This document shows positions 1 through 9,106 of a stretch of 64,000 nucleotides of DNA, piece by piece (the first letter of the stretch is position 1; every line of letters begins with the position of its first letter). The DNA is taken from assembly GCA_009691705.1 (NCBI GenBank), contig SIAR01000006.1, forward strand, positions 1 to 64,000, read 5' to 3'. Made by a program: the position numbers and the translations under genes. The DNA comes from Phycisphaerales bacterium. GTDB lineage: Bacteria; Planctomycetota; Phycisphaerae; Phycisphaerales; SM1A02. The notes below the pieces were generated by a model. The model was not told the DNA's origin. It did not search any database and worked only from the letters and a program-made list of their open reading frames with translations.

Positions 1-1745
1 ACGTGCAATGCGAATGGAAGGTTGCGTAGTGAGTCGGGCTTTGTTTCATTGGGATGCCCCGCCATCATTGCGGCAGCGGCAAGTTGGTCTGCCATGCGCG
101 GCGCGAGTTGGTAGACGCCATCTCCTCCTGCGCTGTAGCCCATGATGTAGACACGATTGGGATCGATCCCCTCAACGATGATCATGTCTTCGATCAGTCG
201 TGTAAAGAGGGGATCGATGTGCGCTTGATGCCAGAGATTCCAAGTGTCTGTTGGCGCGCGCGGCGCAACGTAGATGCCTTCCTTCGGTTCGTAGAGACGC
301 TTCTGGTTCTCCCATTGCTGTGTGTTCACTTCTGGTGGCGCCCCTCCTCCGCCGTGCATTGAAATGAAGAGACTGTGACCGCTCTTGGGTTTGTCGCCGT
401 AGGCCTTGAACCAGATTGGCATCACTGCCCCATTGAGATCGATGACTCCTGCTGTCAGTTCTCGCTTGCGCTCGGCGCGCAGGCGCGAGGAGTAACTCTT
501 CCAAATGAGGTCGCGCGACTTGATCGCATCATCTCTCGAGAGAGCAACCAAAGCGAATGGTTGCTCCCCGATGTCTTTGACGCCTTGTTTGCCGAGGAAT
601 AGGCGCAGTTCCTTCAGCGCTTGTTGCGAGGCAGAGGCGCTGACGGTTGCCGTGACGAGTTGCTCGTCGCGTTCGACGGTGAACGACAGTGGAGAGAGTC
701 CTGCGGCAGTCGCGCTGACGGTCGATCCCAGTGGCAGAGTCGCGGTGAGGTGATCGTTTGCGTCGAACCCCTCGTCCCTGGTGGTGCCAGTGAAAAGTGT
801 TTCGCCGCGTGCGTTGGTGATCGTCACGGGGATCGCCACTCGTTCATCGCCAGCGACGGCACGAATTCGCACCCGCGCTTGTCCAGGCGCAAGAGTTTCT
901 GAGGCAGTGGCGTACCGATCAGTCACATTCACGGCCCGTACGACGATCTCCTCGTCTTGTGTCGTCCAGCCAACGGGAAACAGCGTGGGCGACTCACGCC
1001 ACGTCACGGCATAGATCGCATGTGGCGCCTCGTCGCGGCGCGCTTGCGCTGTGCGATCGGTGAACCATCCCTTGTCGAGGTCGTTGCCGGTGGCTTCTGC
1101 TGCGCCAGTGAAGTGCCAACCGTTGTCCCAGATCTCAACCCACGAGTGGTTTCCGCTGCCGTCGTTCCACATAGGAATGCCGGCAAATCGTGCCGGAATA
1201 CCAACCGAGCGGCAGGCATCGACGAGGAGGATCGCCAGACCAGTACAAGAAGCGAGTCCAGACTCGATTGACTCGCGCGGACTCTGGTCGGCCTTCTTTC
1301 GAAGGGTCGAGTACTTCACACCGATGCGTGTGAAGAGTTCGCGGTTGATCACGGCCGTTGCCTCGGATGGCGTCTTGGCACTCGCAATCAGCGGCAGGCA
1401 GATTTCTCGCAGTGTCGAACGCCATGGATCGCGCGACTCGCTGATGTTTGCATATGGAAGGATGCAATCCAAGAAGAGTTCTTGCGAGACTTGCGCGTGC
1501 CAGGGTGCAGTGCGCCAAGCCTCATGCGCTTGCGCACACTCGTCGAGCAGAAATTCACTCGAGAGGGTTTGCGCATCGCTTGCTGGCATGTGCGCGACGA
1601 GCCAACGCATTGCATCTTTCTGGTCGACGGGTGCGAGTTCGATAGCGCGGTCGAGTTGGGCGCGGTTGTCTTGAGTGCGCTGACTCGTCGCAAGCGCGGT
1701 GAAAGAGTGAAGCGTGAGGACCGCGCTCAGCAATGCAGTGATCAT
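1..1745 (-). CDS. Secreted transglutaminase-like / alpha-beta hydrolase fusion (partial, C-terminus beyond left edge)
   Basis: The frame is open from an ATG at 1745 to the window edge (at least 581 codons). A short hydrophobic N-terminus (MITALLSAVLTLHSFTALA) looks like a signal peptide. Residues about 100-225 form a transglutaminase-like core with Cys167 (SCTG), His200 (NHSWVEIW) and a nearby Asp207; the third catalytic acid is less certain because the spacing is shorter than usual. A beta-rich linker follows, then a hydrolase domain starting near residue 420 with the nucleophile elbow GYSAGGDGVY (Ser538), as in PHB-depolymerase/dienelactone-hydrolase-like esterases. It is the last gene of a minus-strand run, 9 nt after the small membrane protein. 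The substrate is unknown. Exported peptide or ester processing is inferred. Confidence 0.8.
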   Translation of the reverse strand, partial: MITALLSAVLTLHSFTALATSQRTQDNRAQLDRAIELAPVDQKDAMRWLVAHMPASDAQTLSSEFLLDECAQAHEAWRTAPWHAQVSQELFLDCILPYANISESRDPWRSTLREICLPLIASAKTPSEATAVINRELFTRIGVKYSTLRKKADQSPRESIESGLASCTGLAILLVDACRSVGIPARFAGIPMWNDGSGNHSWVEIWDNGWHFTGAAEATGNDLDKGWFTDRTAQARRDEAPHAIYAVTWRESPTLFPVGWTTQDEEIVVRAVNVTDRYATASETLAPGQARVRIRAVAGDERVAIPVTITNARGETLFTGTTRDEGFDANDHLTATLPLGSTVSATAAGLSPLSFTVERDEQLVTATVSASASQQALKELRLFLGKQGVKDIGEQPFALVALSRDDAIKSRDLIWKSYSSRLRAERKRELTAGVIDLNGAVMPIWFKAYGDKPKSGHSLFISMHGGGGAPPEVNTQQWENQKRLYEPKEGIYVAPRAPTDTWNLWHQAHIDPLFTRLIEDMIIVEGIDPNRVYIMGYSAGGDGVYQLAPRMADQLAAAAMMAGHPNETKPDSLRNLPFALH

Positions 1746-1754
1746 CGCCCGATC

Positions 1755-2174
1755 TTACGAGTGATCTCGCGTGTACATCCAGGCGATGACGCCTGCGAAC
1801 ATCACCGCCGATCCCAGAATGCGAACCACCCGAGAAATGCGAAACAAGCGAATGAAAGAGACGGGAAAGTGGTGGGTGCGGTAGGCCCGCTCGGCAAGAA
1901 ACGCGCCGACAATTCCATGCGCCACCAATACGCCAAACGCACAGACCGTCGCAATGGGCAGCAGGTCAGGGTTCATGATTACGACCGCCGCGTAGACCGC
2001 TGCTGTAACTAGGGGAATGACCAGACTGACCATCGACAATCTCGCAACGATTGTGGCAAGGTCGAGTTTGCACTTGTCGTCAAGCGCAAGAACGGCTTGG
2101 CGCGCGAAGTACGAACCCGCAATGACGCAGATGAGAAAGACGCCGAGCAGGATGCCGATGGTTTGCTGCATCAT
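1755..2174 (-). CDS. Small four-helix membrane protein of unknown function
   Basis: This is a 139-residue protein with about four hydrophobic segments: residues 5-28, 46-68, 73-95 and 112-132. A short charged loop (AERAYRTHHF) lies before the last helix. I recognise no family motif. The ATG start overlaps the stop of the upstream Ser/Thr kinase gene by 4 nt (ATGA), so the two are probably translationally coupled, and the transglutaminase/hydrolase gene follows 9 nt later. Its position between a signalling kinase and an exported enzyme suggests a membrane accessory role, but nothing in the sequence proves this. Confidence 0.7.
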   Translation of the reverse strand: MMQQTIGILLGVFLICVIAGSYFARQAVLALDDKCKLDLATIVARLSMVSLVIPLVTAAVYAAVVIMNPDLLPIATVCAFGVLVAHGIVGAFLAERAYRTHHFPVSFIRLFRISRVVRILGSAVMFAGVIAWMYTRDHS

Positions 2175-4609
2175 GGATTCGTTCCGGTCGGGGTTGCTTG
2201 GCTCGTGAGTGCCACTAGCCGCTTCTGCGCATTCAAAATCTGCTCAGCCGCTTGAGGAGCACGCTCGCGCAAGAGCGAAACGATCTGCCGTTCAGAGGCA
2301 ATCGAAGTTTCAATGTCTCCGCGCAACTCGCTCAGGCGCGAGAGCAACTCGAGCGCCTTGGCTAGGTCGACTGGTTGCGAGCCATCCTGTCGCCGTCCGT
2401 CGATGGCGAGTCGGATGTTGTCGATCGCTTCGGCAATGAGGGCCGGATCGCGCACGACTTGGGATTGTGTGGGATCATTTGTTCCAGTTGCCTCGGCAGT
2501 CAAGAACTGCGCCAGCTTGTGCTGCGCCGCAGATGTGGTGGCGTGAATGGGGCCGAGTCGCGGCAAGGTCAAGTCCAACGCGCGGCGCTGATGGATGACG
2601 GCAAGATCGAACCGACCCTCGGCAAACTCAAGGTCGCCGAGAAGCGCTAGCCCGCGCCCGACTTTCCAGTCGTCTTTGCCGGCGATGTGAATCGTGACCT
2701 CGACAAACTCGTTGGCGAACTTTCGGGACTCCTCGAGGCGATTGGCCGCGTAGAGCGAATTCGCCCTGGCATAGAGGGCCTTTGCCAGGAACTCGCGATC
2801 ATCGTTGCCAAGTTTGCGGTACATGGTGAGCGCCTCATCGGCGTATCGATCGCTCTGGGCTGTTTCTCCAAGTTTCGCGTAGACCGAGCCGAGATGTGAG
2901 AGGGTGTGCGCAGTCATGGCATCACCATTGGGCGCCAGTTCGCGCCAAAAAGTGAGGGCTTCGAGGTAGGCGTCGCGCGACTCCCCATACCGCTTGAGAA
3001 AGTAGAGCGCTCGACCGTACTCATGCAGCGCAGATGCAAGGGCGGCTAGACTGGTTTCACCGCTCTCTTCGCGGTGGGCGCGCCGATACTCGACGACGCA
3101 GCGCGTGTTGCGCTCGGCGGCATCGAATGACTTGAGGGTGGTGAAAAGCGGTCCGATCGTCTCACGCAATTCAGTCAGGATGTCTGGCTGATCCTTCATC
3201 TCGACGAGTGCAGTTCCCTCGACAACTTCCAAGAGATCAACGATCGTGTTGACGGTTTTCGCCCCGCCGCCCGTGACATCCGAGACCTTGAGCGACGAAG
3301 TAAAGACCTTGAGCGTTTGCTGCGCGCGTTGCTGTTGTCGGACCGCATCCTGCCAGGCGATGGTCACAACAACTCCAAAGGTGATGAGACCGACGAGCGC
3401 CGACACGCCAGCCGTGACCGCGATTCGGTGCCGCCGCACGAACTTATGTATGCGGTAACCCTTTCCAGGGGGACCAGCCAGCACCGCTTCGCCGTCGAGA
3501 AATCTGCGCAGGTCAGCGGCAAGTGCGCCGGCGCTCTCGTAGCGACGGGTGCGATCCTTTTCGAGGCAGCGCATTGTGATCCAGTCGAGATCGCGCTTCA
3601 GTTGGCGCAGGAGCGGCGCGAATTCTGTCTGGCGGGCGGCGCAGATCGCTGTTCGCTCGTCGCGAGCCATCTTCTCAAGCCGCACGCTCGGTCGAAGTGG
3701 TTCTGTTTCAAGGAGCGTTCGGTGCAAATGGGCGATGCCAGATTTGCGCAACGTTTCAGATTCGATGGGGGTCTTGCCAACAAGCAACTCGTACAGAATC
3801 ACTCCCATGGAATAGATGTCGCTGCGGGTGTCGATGTCGATCGTCCCCCCCTCAGCTTGCTCAGGACTCATATAGACCGGCGTTCCGACAAACTGGCCGA
3901 ATTGCGTTTCAAGAGGTCGATCACCCACGCTCGCCGACACAGCCTTGGCGATGCCGAAGTCGATGACCTTTGGGCGAAATCCTTCGTCTGTCTCGCCAAC
4001 GAGGATGTTGCCTGGTTTGAGATCCCGATGCACAACCCCCTTCATATGTGCGTGCTGAATCGCGTCGCAGATCTGCGCTAGCAACGCGAGCCGCTGCCGC
4101 AGATCAGCGCGCCGGTGATCGCAGAAGGTCGCGAGTGGTTCGCCGGGGGCATACTCCATCGCAAAGTAGGGCTGTCCTTCAGGTGTTGTTCCCGCATCAA
4201 AAACCTTCGCAAGCCCGGGATGGTCCATGATCGCGAGTGCTTGCTGCTCAGCCGTAAATCGCGCCAGAGTCGCGGGAGATGCGAAGGCCATCTTGAGAAC
4301 TTTGAGCGCAACCTTGCGGCGAACGGGTTCGGTCTGTTCGGCGAGATAGACGATGCCGAAACCGCCCTCACCAAGCTGCGAAAGAATCTTGTACCGCGCT
4401 CCAGATCTGGGCGAGGCAGGTCCGACGCCGGTGCCAATTGCTGTGCCTCCCCATGACTTTGAATCCATGCTGAATCCCTTGGCGGCGGCCGGCGCAGCAC
4501 CACCAACGGTGCCAGTCGCGTCTGAGGTGACATCCATAGGGCCGTGGTTTTGGTTTGGGTGAGCCTCTACCGGAAGCAGTGTGCTATCTGGATCGGCTGG
4601 GTCGGTCAC
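2171..4609 (-). CDS. Membrane-anchored Ser/Thr protein kinase with TPR-containing C-terminus
   Basis: This is an 812-residue Hanks-type kinase. A disordered N-terminus (about 1-72) precedes the kinase domain (about 73-370), which has the glycine loop LGEGGFG (79-85), Lys103, the catalytic loop HRDLKPGN (194-201), DFG (217-219) and GTPVYMSPEQ as the activation/P+1 segment. A single membrane helix lies at about 396-418, and a long TPR-like helical region follows to the end. The listed start is GTG at 4609; ATG at 4537 (Met25) is an alternative, and neither has a clear ribosome site. The domain order is typical of planctomycete Pkn proteins, where the TPR part probably senses or recruits partners. 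It leads a three-gene minus-strand operon. Confidence 0.93.
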   Translation of the reverse strand: MTDPADPDSTLLPVEAHPNQNHGPMDVTSDATGTVGGAAPAAAKGFSMDSKSWGGTAIGTGVGPASPRSGARYKILSQLGEGGFGIVYLAEQTEPVRRKVALKVLKMAFASPATLARFTAEQQALAIMDHPGLAKVFDAGTTPEGQPYFAMEYAPGEPLATFCDHRRADLRQRLALLAQICDAIQHAHMKGVVHRDLKPGNILVGETDEGFRPKVIDFGIAKAVSASVGDRPLETQFGQFVGTPVYMSPEQAEGGTIDIDTRSDIYSMGVILYELLVGKTPIESETLRKSGIAHLHRTLLETEPLRPSVRLEKMARDERTAICAARQTEFAPLLRQLKRDLDWITMRCLEKDRTRRYESAGALAADLRRFLDGEAVLAGPPGKGYRIHKFVRRHRIAVTAGVSALVGLITFGVVVTIAWQDAVRQQQRAQQTLKVFTSSLKVSDVTGGGAKTVNTIVDLLEVVEGTALVEMKDQPDILTELRETIGPLFTTLKSFDAAERNTRCVVEYRRAHREESGETSLAALASALHEYGRALYFLKRYGESRDAYLEALTFWRELAPNGDAMTAHTLSHLGSVYAKLGETAQSDRYADEALTMYRKLGNDDREFLAKALYARANSLYAANRLEESRKFANEFVEVTIHIAGKDDWKVGRGLALLGDLEFAEGRFDLAVIHQRRALDLTLPRLGPIHATTSAAQHKLAQFLTAEATGTNDPTQSQVVRDPALIAEAIDNIRLAIDGRRQDGSQPVDLAKALELLSRLSELRGDIETSIASERQIVSLLRERAPQAAEQILNAQKRLVALTSQATPTGTNP

Positions 4610-4685
4610 CTCGGCGATTCTATCGAGTTGGGATTATTAGACCTATTTTGACCAAAAAAGTTTTTGAGAATCGCATGACTCTGAC

Positions 4686-4713
4686 TTGACTGATCGCGCA
4701 GAGAAACCATACT
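4686..4713 (+). promoter_or_regulatory. Candidate promoter for the dockerin-tagged secreted protein
   Basis: TTGACT at 4686-4691 and CATACT at 4708-4713 are separated by 16 nt. They lie about 28 nt upstream of a strong ribosome site (TAGGAGG, 4731-4737) and the ATG at 4742. The match to sigma-70 consensus is good at -35 and moderate at -10. The 132-nt divergent spacer must also serve the kinase gene on the other strand. Confidence 0.4.
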
Positions 4714-4741
4714 GAATCGGTTCACTTCTCTAGGAGGCATC

Positions 4742-5956
4742 ATGCAAACAAAGTCACATTACACATTTGCGTCCGTTCTCTGTCTTGCAACACTCTCGAG
4801 TTGGGCCCTTGCTGGCCCCGACTTTGACGAGGGGGCGAAGGATGCGGGAGCGACCGCATCGACCGCATCAACCGTCAGCGCGGGTGAGAATACTGCAGTC
4901 ACGCGGGTGCGCGGATCGACCTCGTCGACTGCCCTCGTTGGTGCGCCAGACTTGGTGGACATGTATTTGGTGCGCACGGGATCGAATCCTTTCCTATTCA
5001 AGTTTGACATGGACATGGTTGCGGGAGGGGCTCCCGTCTGGGCTGCTCGACTGACTATCTTCAAGAAAGCGGTCGTCGACTGCGGAACGGTTGCTCCCCT
5101 CTGGGTGACCGTTGCCTATCCGGTCGCGTCGGTTATTAAGTTCAGTGCAGGCCAGAGCTACCCGATTCTTGATGGCAATGTATACATGACTGGTACCAAG
5201 CAGAAACTTGGCGCGGTGCTTATGCCAAATGCGGAGTACTACGTTGCAGTGAGTGGCGCGACGAATTACCCGATGGGGATCAATGGATCGTGCGCGGCAG
5301 GTAATGAAAACCGCCTCTTCAGTTACGCGAACGGCACTGGAATCTACCCCGCAACGCAAGCCGATCTCGTTACGCGTCTCTCGAGCTGGTCTGACCCCGC
5401 AGGAGCGGCGACCGGCTCATGCATCATGCTGACCGTGGGGGTCTTTCCGCTGCCAGCGAGCTCCTGCTCGAGTGCAGTGCCAGTAGCAGGATCGTCAGTC
5501 ACCAAGGCATTCGACTTTGCCTTTGCACCAACGATTAGCGGCACAATTACGTGCCCATCCTCGATCATCAACCTGACCAAAGAGTTCTTCTACGAGTGGA
5601 CACCGAGCTGCACTGGCACCGCAACAGTCACGACATGTGGACAAACGGTTGCTGATACTGGGCTTGAAGTATTCGCCATCGATTCGTGCGCAGGTACCGC
5701 ATGCGCCGCAGCAACGACAACTACTATCGCCTGTGGCGATGACACCTGCTCAACACAAACTACTGTGACTTTTTCGGCCGAAATGGGAAAGACCTATCTC
5801 GTTCGGTTGACCCGCGTGTGGGGCGCCGGAACCACAGGCACGGTGAGATTCACATGCGACGCGCCGAATTCAACTGCAGACCTCAACGGCGATGGCACTG
5901 TGAACGGCGCTGATCTCGCCATCCTGCTTGGGATGTGGGGTACGAGCGGAAACTGA
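4742..5956 (+). CDS. Secreted Cys-rich protein with C-terminal dockerin-like tag
   Basis: This 404-residue exported protein has a clear signal peptide (cleavage likely after ALA, residue about 24). A beta-rich, cysteine-containing body of unknown function follows, which resembles tandem PPC-like domains. At the C-terminus, residues 380-392 read DLNGDGTVNGADL followed by AILLGMWG. This is a single EF-hand-like dockerin half that is very common at the ends of secreted Phycisphaerae proteins. The start is well supported by TAGGAGG 4 nt upstream of ATG. The tag may act in calcium-dependent attachment or sorting, but no cohesin is visible here. The gene converges on the PEP-CTERM-like gene with a 5-nt gap. 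Confidence 0.85.
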   Translation: MQTKSHYTFASVLCLATLSSWALAGPDFDEGAKDAGATASTASTVSAGENTAVTRVRGSTSSTALVGAPDLVDMYLVRTGSNPFLFKFDMDMVAGGAPVWAARLTIFKKAVVDCGTVAPLWVTVAYPVASVIKFSAGQSYPILDGNVYMTGTKQKLGAVLMPNAEYYVAVSGATNYPMGINGSCAAGNENRLFSYANGTGIYPATQADLVTRLSSWSDPAGAATGSCIMLTVGVFPLPASSCSSAVPVAGSSVTKAFDFAFAPTISGTITCPSSIINLTKEFFYEWTPSCTGTATVTTCGQTVADTGLEVFAIDSCAGTACAAATTTTIACGDDTCSTQTTVTFSAEMGKTYLVRLTRVWGAGTTGTVRFTCDAPNSTADLNGDGTVNGADLAILLGMWGTSGN

Positions 5957-5958
5957 GT

Positions 5959-5976
5959 CGCTCATGGTTGTGAGCG
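5959..5976. terminator. Short hairpin between convergent genes
   Basis: CGCTCA (5959-5964) and TGAGCG (5971-5976) pair around a 6-nt loop, directly at the two facing stop codons. There is no T-run on either side, so it would be a weak intrinsic terminator at best. Confidence 0.3.
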
Positions 5977-6720
5977 TCGGCGCTTGCGAGCGACAATCAG
6001 CGAAAGCGCGAGTAGCGCCAGCGACCCAGGGGCGGGGACGACGGTGTATTCAATGACCAGTTTCGGCGCGAGAGCCGCGTCGAACGATTCGCTCGAATCA
6101 AACCGGCGCGTTGTGCCAGGGGCGCTCTCGTCGCCGCGCAAGATCCATCCAAAGTTTGAAGTAGGAGTGGTGATCCAATTCTGCACATCGCTGGTGAGTT
6201 GCGCAGACGTCCACGAGTAGAAGCCGATGTCGCCGACGGTTTGGGCAGCGCTCGCGATGGTTGAGAAGTCACCACCTGGGGCGGTCCACGCCAGGCCAGG
6301 CGAAGAAGCGTGCAGCCAAGTTGCATCGCCTGCGACTGCGGCAGTACCACCGCCTTCGTTGCCCGATGCGTCAGATGTCCCCGCGGTCCATGGCGATGTC
6401 ACCCGGTGCAGCGAAAAGTTGTGCGCCAGAACGCTCGCCCCCGAAACGTGCAATGTGAGTGTCACTGACGAAATCAGCGCGTTCTCTGGAATGAGGCTCG
6501 CGCCATCGAAGGCGATGAGTGCTCGGCGCAGCAGCGGTTGGTTGGTCGTGCCCGCGTGCAGATATTGCCCTGCGCCATTGCCGAGCACGCCTGTGGCACT
6601 CTCGTAGAGCGTTGCGTCGCGCGTTGCTGAAATCGTGACCAGCGCTGCGGATGCCGGCAGGGCGATCAGAAGCGGGAGCGCGGCGAGCGGGCACGAGCTT
6701 GCGGAACAACGGGCGAGCAT
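5962..6720 (-). CDS. Exported DNRLRE-type protein with PEP-CTERM-like anchor
   Basis: This 252-residue protein has an N-terminal signal peptide (hydrophobic stretch about 8-26). The body fits the DNRLRE fold, with the early motif ATRDATLYES and a later FDGASLIPENALISSVTL segment, as seen in surface proteins. The C-terminus reads VVPAPGSLALLALSLIVARKRRR. This is a proline-containing motif, a hydrophobic helix and an arginine cluster, matching PEP-CTERM sorting signals except that PAP replaces PEP. The protein is probably sorted to the outer envelope or exopolysaccharide by an exosortase system encoded elsewhere. Its gene is divergent from the prolyl oligopeptidase gene with 94 nt between starts. 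Confidence 0.78.
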   Translation of the reverse strand: MLARCSASSCPLAALPLLIALPASAALVTISATRDATLYESATGVLGNGAGQYLHAGTTNQPLLRRALIAFDGASLIPENALISSVTLTLHVSGASVLAHNFSLHRVTSPWTAGTSDASGNEGGGTAAVAGDATWLHASSPGLAWTAPGGDFSTIASAAQTVGDIGFYSWTSAQLTSDVQNWITTPTSNFGWILRGDESAPGTTRRFDSSESFDAALAPKLVIEYTVVPAPGSLALLALSLIVARKRRRSQP

Positions 6721-6814
6721 TTCGCAAACATGCCTCCAAACCGGTAGAAAGCAAATTCACTTCGATGAAAGAGCGGGCAGCTCTCGCAGCAGCGTGCGCC
6801 GTACGATTGCTTTC

Positions 6815-8959
6815 ATGCTGCTAACGCTCTGCATTTGTCTTTCGCCAGCCATCGCCCACCGACTAGCGGCAGTCCCGCCAATAGCGCCCGTTGCTTCACG
6901 GATTCCATATGTGGTCAAGAGTCCGCAAGGGGAGCGAACTGACGACTACTACTGGTTGCGCGATGACGACTCAAAGGCGAAGCGGCCCGAGATTCTCGCT
7001 TATCTCAACGCTGAGAATGCCTACACCCAAGCGATGACCGCGCATCTCGCGCCGCTCGAAGAGAGATTGCTTGCAGAGATGAGAGGACGGATCAAGGAAA
7101 ACGATCAGAGCCCCCCCGGTTACGACAATGGATATTGGTACTCAACGCGTTTCGACACGGGCGCCGAATACCCGGTCTATCAGCGGCAGAAGGGATCGCC
7201 CACTGCGGCGCTCGCGGGTGTCCCCATCGAAGTGATGCTCAACGGTCCAGCGCTCGGCAAGGGCAAGCCATTTTTCTCGATCGGCGCAACTGAAGTGAGT
7301 CCCAACACCGCACTGCTCGCGTGGACCGACGACACCACTGGACGGCGCATCAGCACGCTGCGATTCAAGAATCTCAAGACGGGTGAGACGCTTGCCGATG
7401 AGATTCCGAGCGTGATGGAATCGATTGCGTGGGCGCTCGACAACAAGAGTGTTTTCTACATTCAACAAGACCCGCAGTTGTTGCAGACGGGACCGGTCTA
7501 TCGCCACACTATTGGCACGCCGGCGTCGAGCGATGTGCGTGTCTACAACGAGCTCGATGAAACGCTCATTACCGGCCTTGCGTCGACTACCTCGCACCAG
7601 TTCATCATGATTACGCTCGAGGGGTTTGACACGAGTGAGGTGCTGGTCATTTCCGCGAGCGATCCAACGCAACTGCCGACCGTTGCCATCGCGCGTCGTG
7701 CCGGGGTTCGTTCGTATGCAGACCACCTCGATGGACGGTGGGTGATTCGCACGAATGATGATGCCCGCAACTTCAAGTTGGTGGAGGTTGATGAGGCGAG
7801 TGTGCAGAACTCAGCCTCGTGGCGCACCGTGATCGCTGATCGCGCCGAGACATCGCTCGATGGATTTCAGTTGTTCAATGGAGCAATTGCAGTGGGTGAA
7901 CGTGAACGAGGCAACGCCGTCGTGCGGGTAATTCCGTGGGGAAAGACGCCGGCGCCCGCCCAGCCTTTCACGATCGCTGCCGATGAGAGTGCCTATGCGA
8001 TGAGTGTTGTTGGGTCGCAAGATCCGGCGTCGCCTGCCGTGCGCGTGGCGTACACGTCGATGATCACTCCCAACACAATCTACGACGTTGATCTCGCGTC
8101 GGGTGCCCGCACACTTCGCAAGGTGCAAGCGGTCATCGGTTACGACAGGTTGCTCTACGAAACAGCGCGGGTGTGGGCAGTGGCGCGCGATGGCAAGAAG
8201 ATTCCAGTTTCGCTTGCATGGCGCAGAGATTGTTACAAGCGGGATGGCACCGCGCCGACCTATCAAGAGGGGTACGGTGCGTACGGGATTTCGTCAGATG
8301 CAGACTTCAGTAGCAACCGAGTCTCGCTGCTCGACCGCGGGTTCTTGCTGGCGACGGCGCACGTGCGTGGTGGAGCCGATCTCGGTCAGGAGTGGTATGA
8401 AGATGGCCGCCTCATGTGCAAGAAAAACTCGTTCAACGATTTTGAAGATGTCACCGACTATTTGACGCGCGAGAAGTTCGGCGCGAAAGACAAGGTCTTT
8501 GCGACTGGTGGATCGGCTGGCGGGCTGCTGATGGGGGCGATCGCCAATCAAGCGGGCGACAAGTATCTCGGCATCGGATTGCACGTTCCATTTGTCGATG
8601 TGCTCACGACAATGCTCGATGAGACGATCCCACTCACTGCCAACGAGTGGACGCAATGGGGCGATCCACGCGAAGCTGCGGCGTATGCGTACATCGGGTC
8701 CTATTCGCCCATTGATTGCATCGAGAAGAAGGCCTATCCGGCGATGCTGGTGACCACCGGACTCTGGGATTCACAGGTGCAATACTTCGAGCCAGCCAAG
8801 TACGTGGCACGGTTGCGCGCGATGAAGACAGATCAGAACCCGCTGCTGCTGCGCATCAATATGGCTGCGGGACACGGTGGAAACTCAGGACGGTTCAACC
8901 GACTCAATGAGATCGCGCTTGAGTTCGCTTTCTTCGTTGATCTGGCCGGAAGCCAGTGA
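6815..8959 (+). CDS. Prolyl oligopeptidase family serine peptidase (S9A), secreted
   Basis: This is a 714-residue protein from ATG 6815, chosen because it begins a signal peptide (MLLTLCICLSPAIAH). Upstream in-frame codons from 6635 would overlap the divergent gene and add a non-hydrophobic leader. The N-terminal region (PYVVKSPQGERTDDYYWLRDD) and the beta-propeller middle are typical of prolyl oligopeptidase. The C-terminal catalytic domain carries Ser567 in GGSAGG, Asp652 in LWDSQV and His687 in AAGHGG. It cleaves short peptides after proline, and the signal peptide places it in the periplasm or outside. Length is normal for the family. It ends just before a bidirectional hairpin terminator. 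Confidence 0.92.
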   Translation: MLLTLCICLSPAIAHRLAAVPPIAPVASRIPYVVKSPQGERTDDYYWLRDDDSKAKRPEILAYLNAENAYTQAMTAHLAPLEERLLAEMRGRIKENDQSPPGYDNGYWYSTRFDTGAEYPVYQRQKGSPTAALAGVPIEVMLNGPALGKGKPFFSIGATEVSPNTALLAWTDDTTGRRISTLRFKNLKTGETLADEIPSVMESIAWALDNKSVFYIQQDPQLLQTGPVYRHTIGTPASSDVRVYNELDETLITGLASTTSHQFIMITLEGFDTSEVLVISASDPTQLPTVAIARRAGVRSYADHLDGRWVIRTNDDARNFKLVEVDEASVQNSASWRTVIADRAETSLDGFQLFNGAIAVGERERGNAVVRVIPWGKTPAPAQPFTIAADESAYAMSVVGSQDPASPAVRVAYTSMITPNTIYDVDLASGARTLRKVQAVIGYDRLLYETARVWAVARDGKKIPVSLAWRRDCYKRDGTAPTYQEGYGAYGISSDADFSSNRVSLLDRGFLLATAHVRGGADLGQEWYEDGRLMCKKNSFNDFEDVTDYLTREKFGAKDKVFATGGSAGGLLMGAIANQAGDKYLGIGLHVPFVDVLTTMLDETIPLTANEWTQWGDPREAAAYAYIGSYSPIDCIEKKAYPAMLVTTGLWDSQVQYFEPAKYVARLRAMKTDQNPLLLRINMAAGHGGNSGRFNRLNEIALEFAFFVDLAGSQ

Positions 8960-8960
8960 A

Positions 8961-8987
8961 AAACCCGAAGCGCAAAGCCTCGGGTTT
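8961..8987. terminator. Bidirectional intrinsic terminator
   Basis: AAACCCGA (8961-8968) pairs with TCGGGTTT (8980-8987). On the minus strand the stem is followed by TTTTT, so it is well placed to end the tRNA-Gly transcript. On the plus strand it lies 1 nt after the prolyl oligopeptidase stop and is followed by CATTTTC. Confidence 0.7.
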
Positions 8988-8996
8988 CATTTTCAA

Positions 8997-9068
8997 AGCG
9001 GGTGAAGGGACTCGAACCCTCGACATCAACCTTGGCAAGGTTGCGCTCTACCACTGAGCTACACCCGC
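8997..9068 (-). tRNA. tRNA-Gly (anticodon GCC)
   Basis: A complete cloverleaf is readable on the minus strand. The acceptor stem is GCGGGTG/CACCCGC, the D arm is GCTC-AGTGGTA-GAGC, the anticodon stem is CAACC/GGTTG with loop TTGCCAA (GCC), and the T arm contains GTTCGAGTC. The discriminator base is U, and CCA is not encoded. Confidence 0.96.
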
Positions 9069-9078
9069 AATTCTGTCA

Positions 9079-9106
9079 GTGGGGTCTTCGAAATCGAAGA
9101 CCTCAC
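9079..9106. other. Strong 12-bp hairpin between tRNA-Gly and the sialate esterase gene
   Basis: GTGGGGTCTTCG (9079-9090) pairs with CGAAGACCTCAC (9095-9106) around an AAAT loop, with 8 perfect central pairs and G-T pairs further out. It lies 10 nt from the 5' end of tRNA-Gly and upstream of the divergent esterase gene. No T-run follows on either strand, so it could be an operator, a processing signal or part of an older terminator. Confidence 0.5.

Noticed and set aside
3317-4081. Plus-strand frame of 254 codons opposite the Ser/Thr kinase
   Set aside because: It is fully antisense to conserved kinase motifs, with no own motif or ribosome site.
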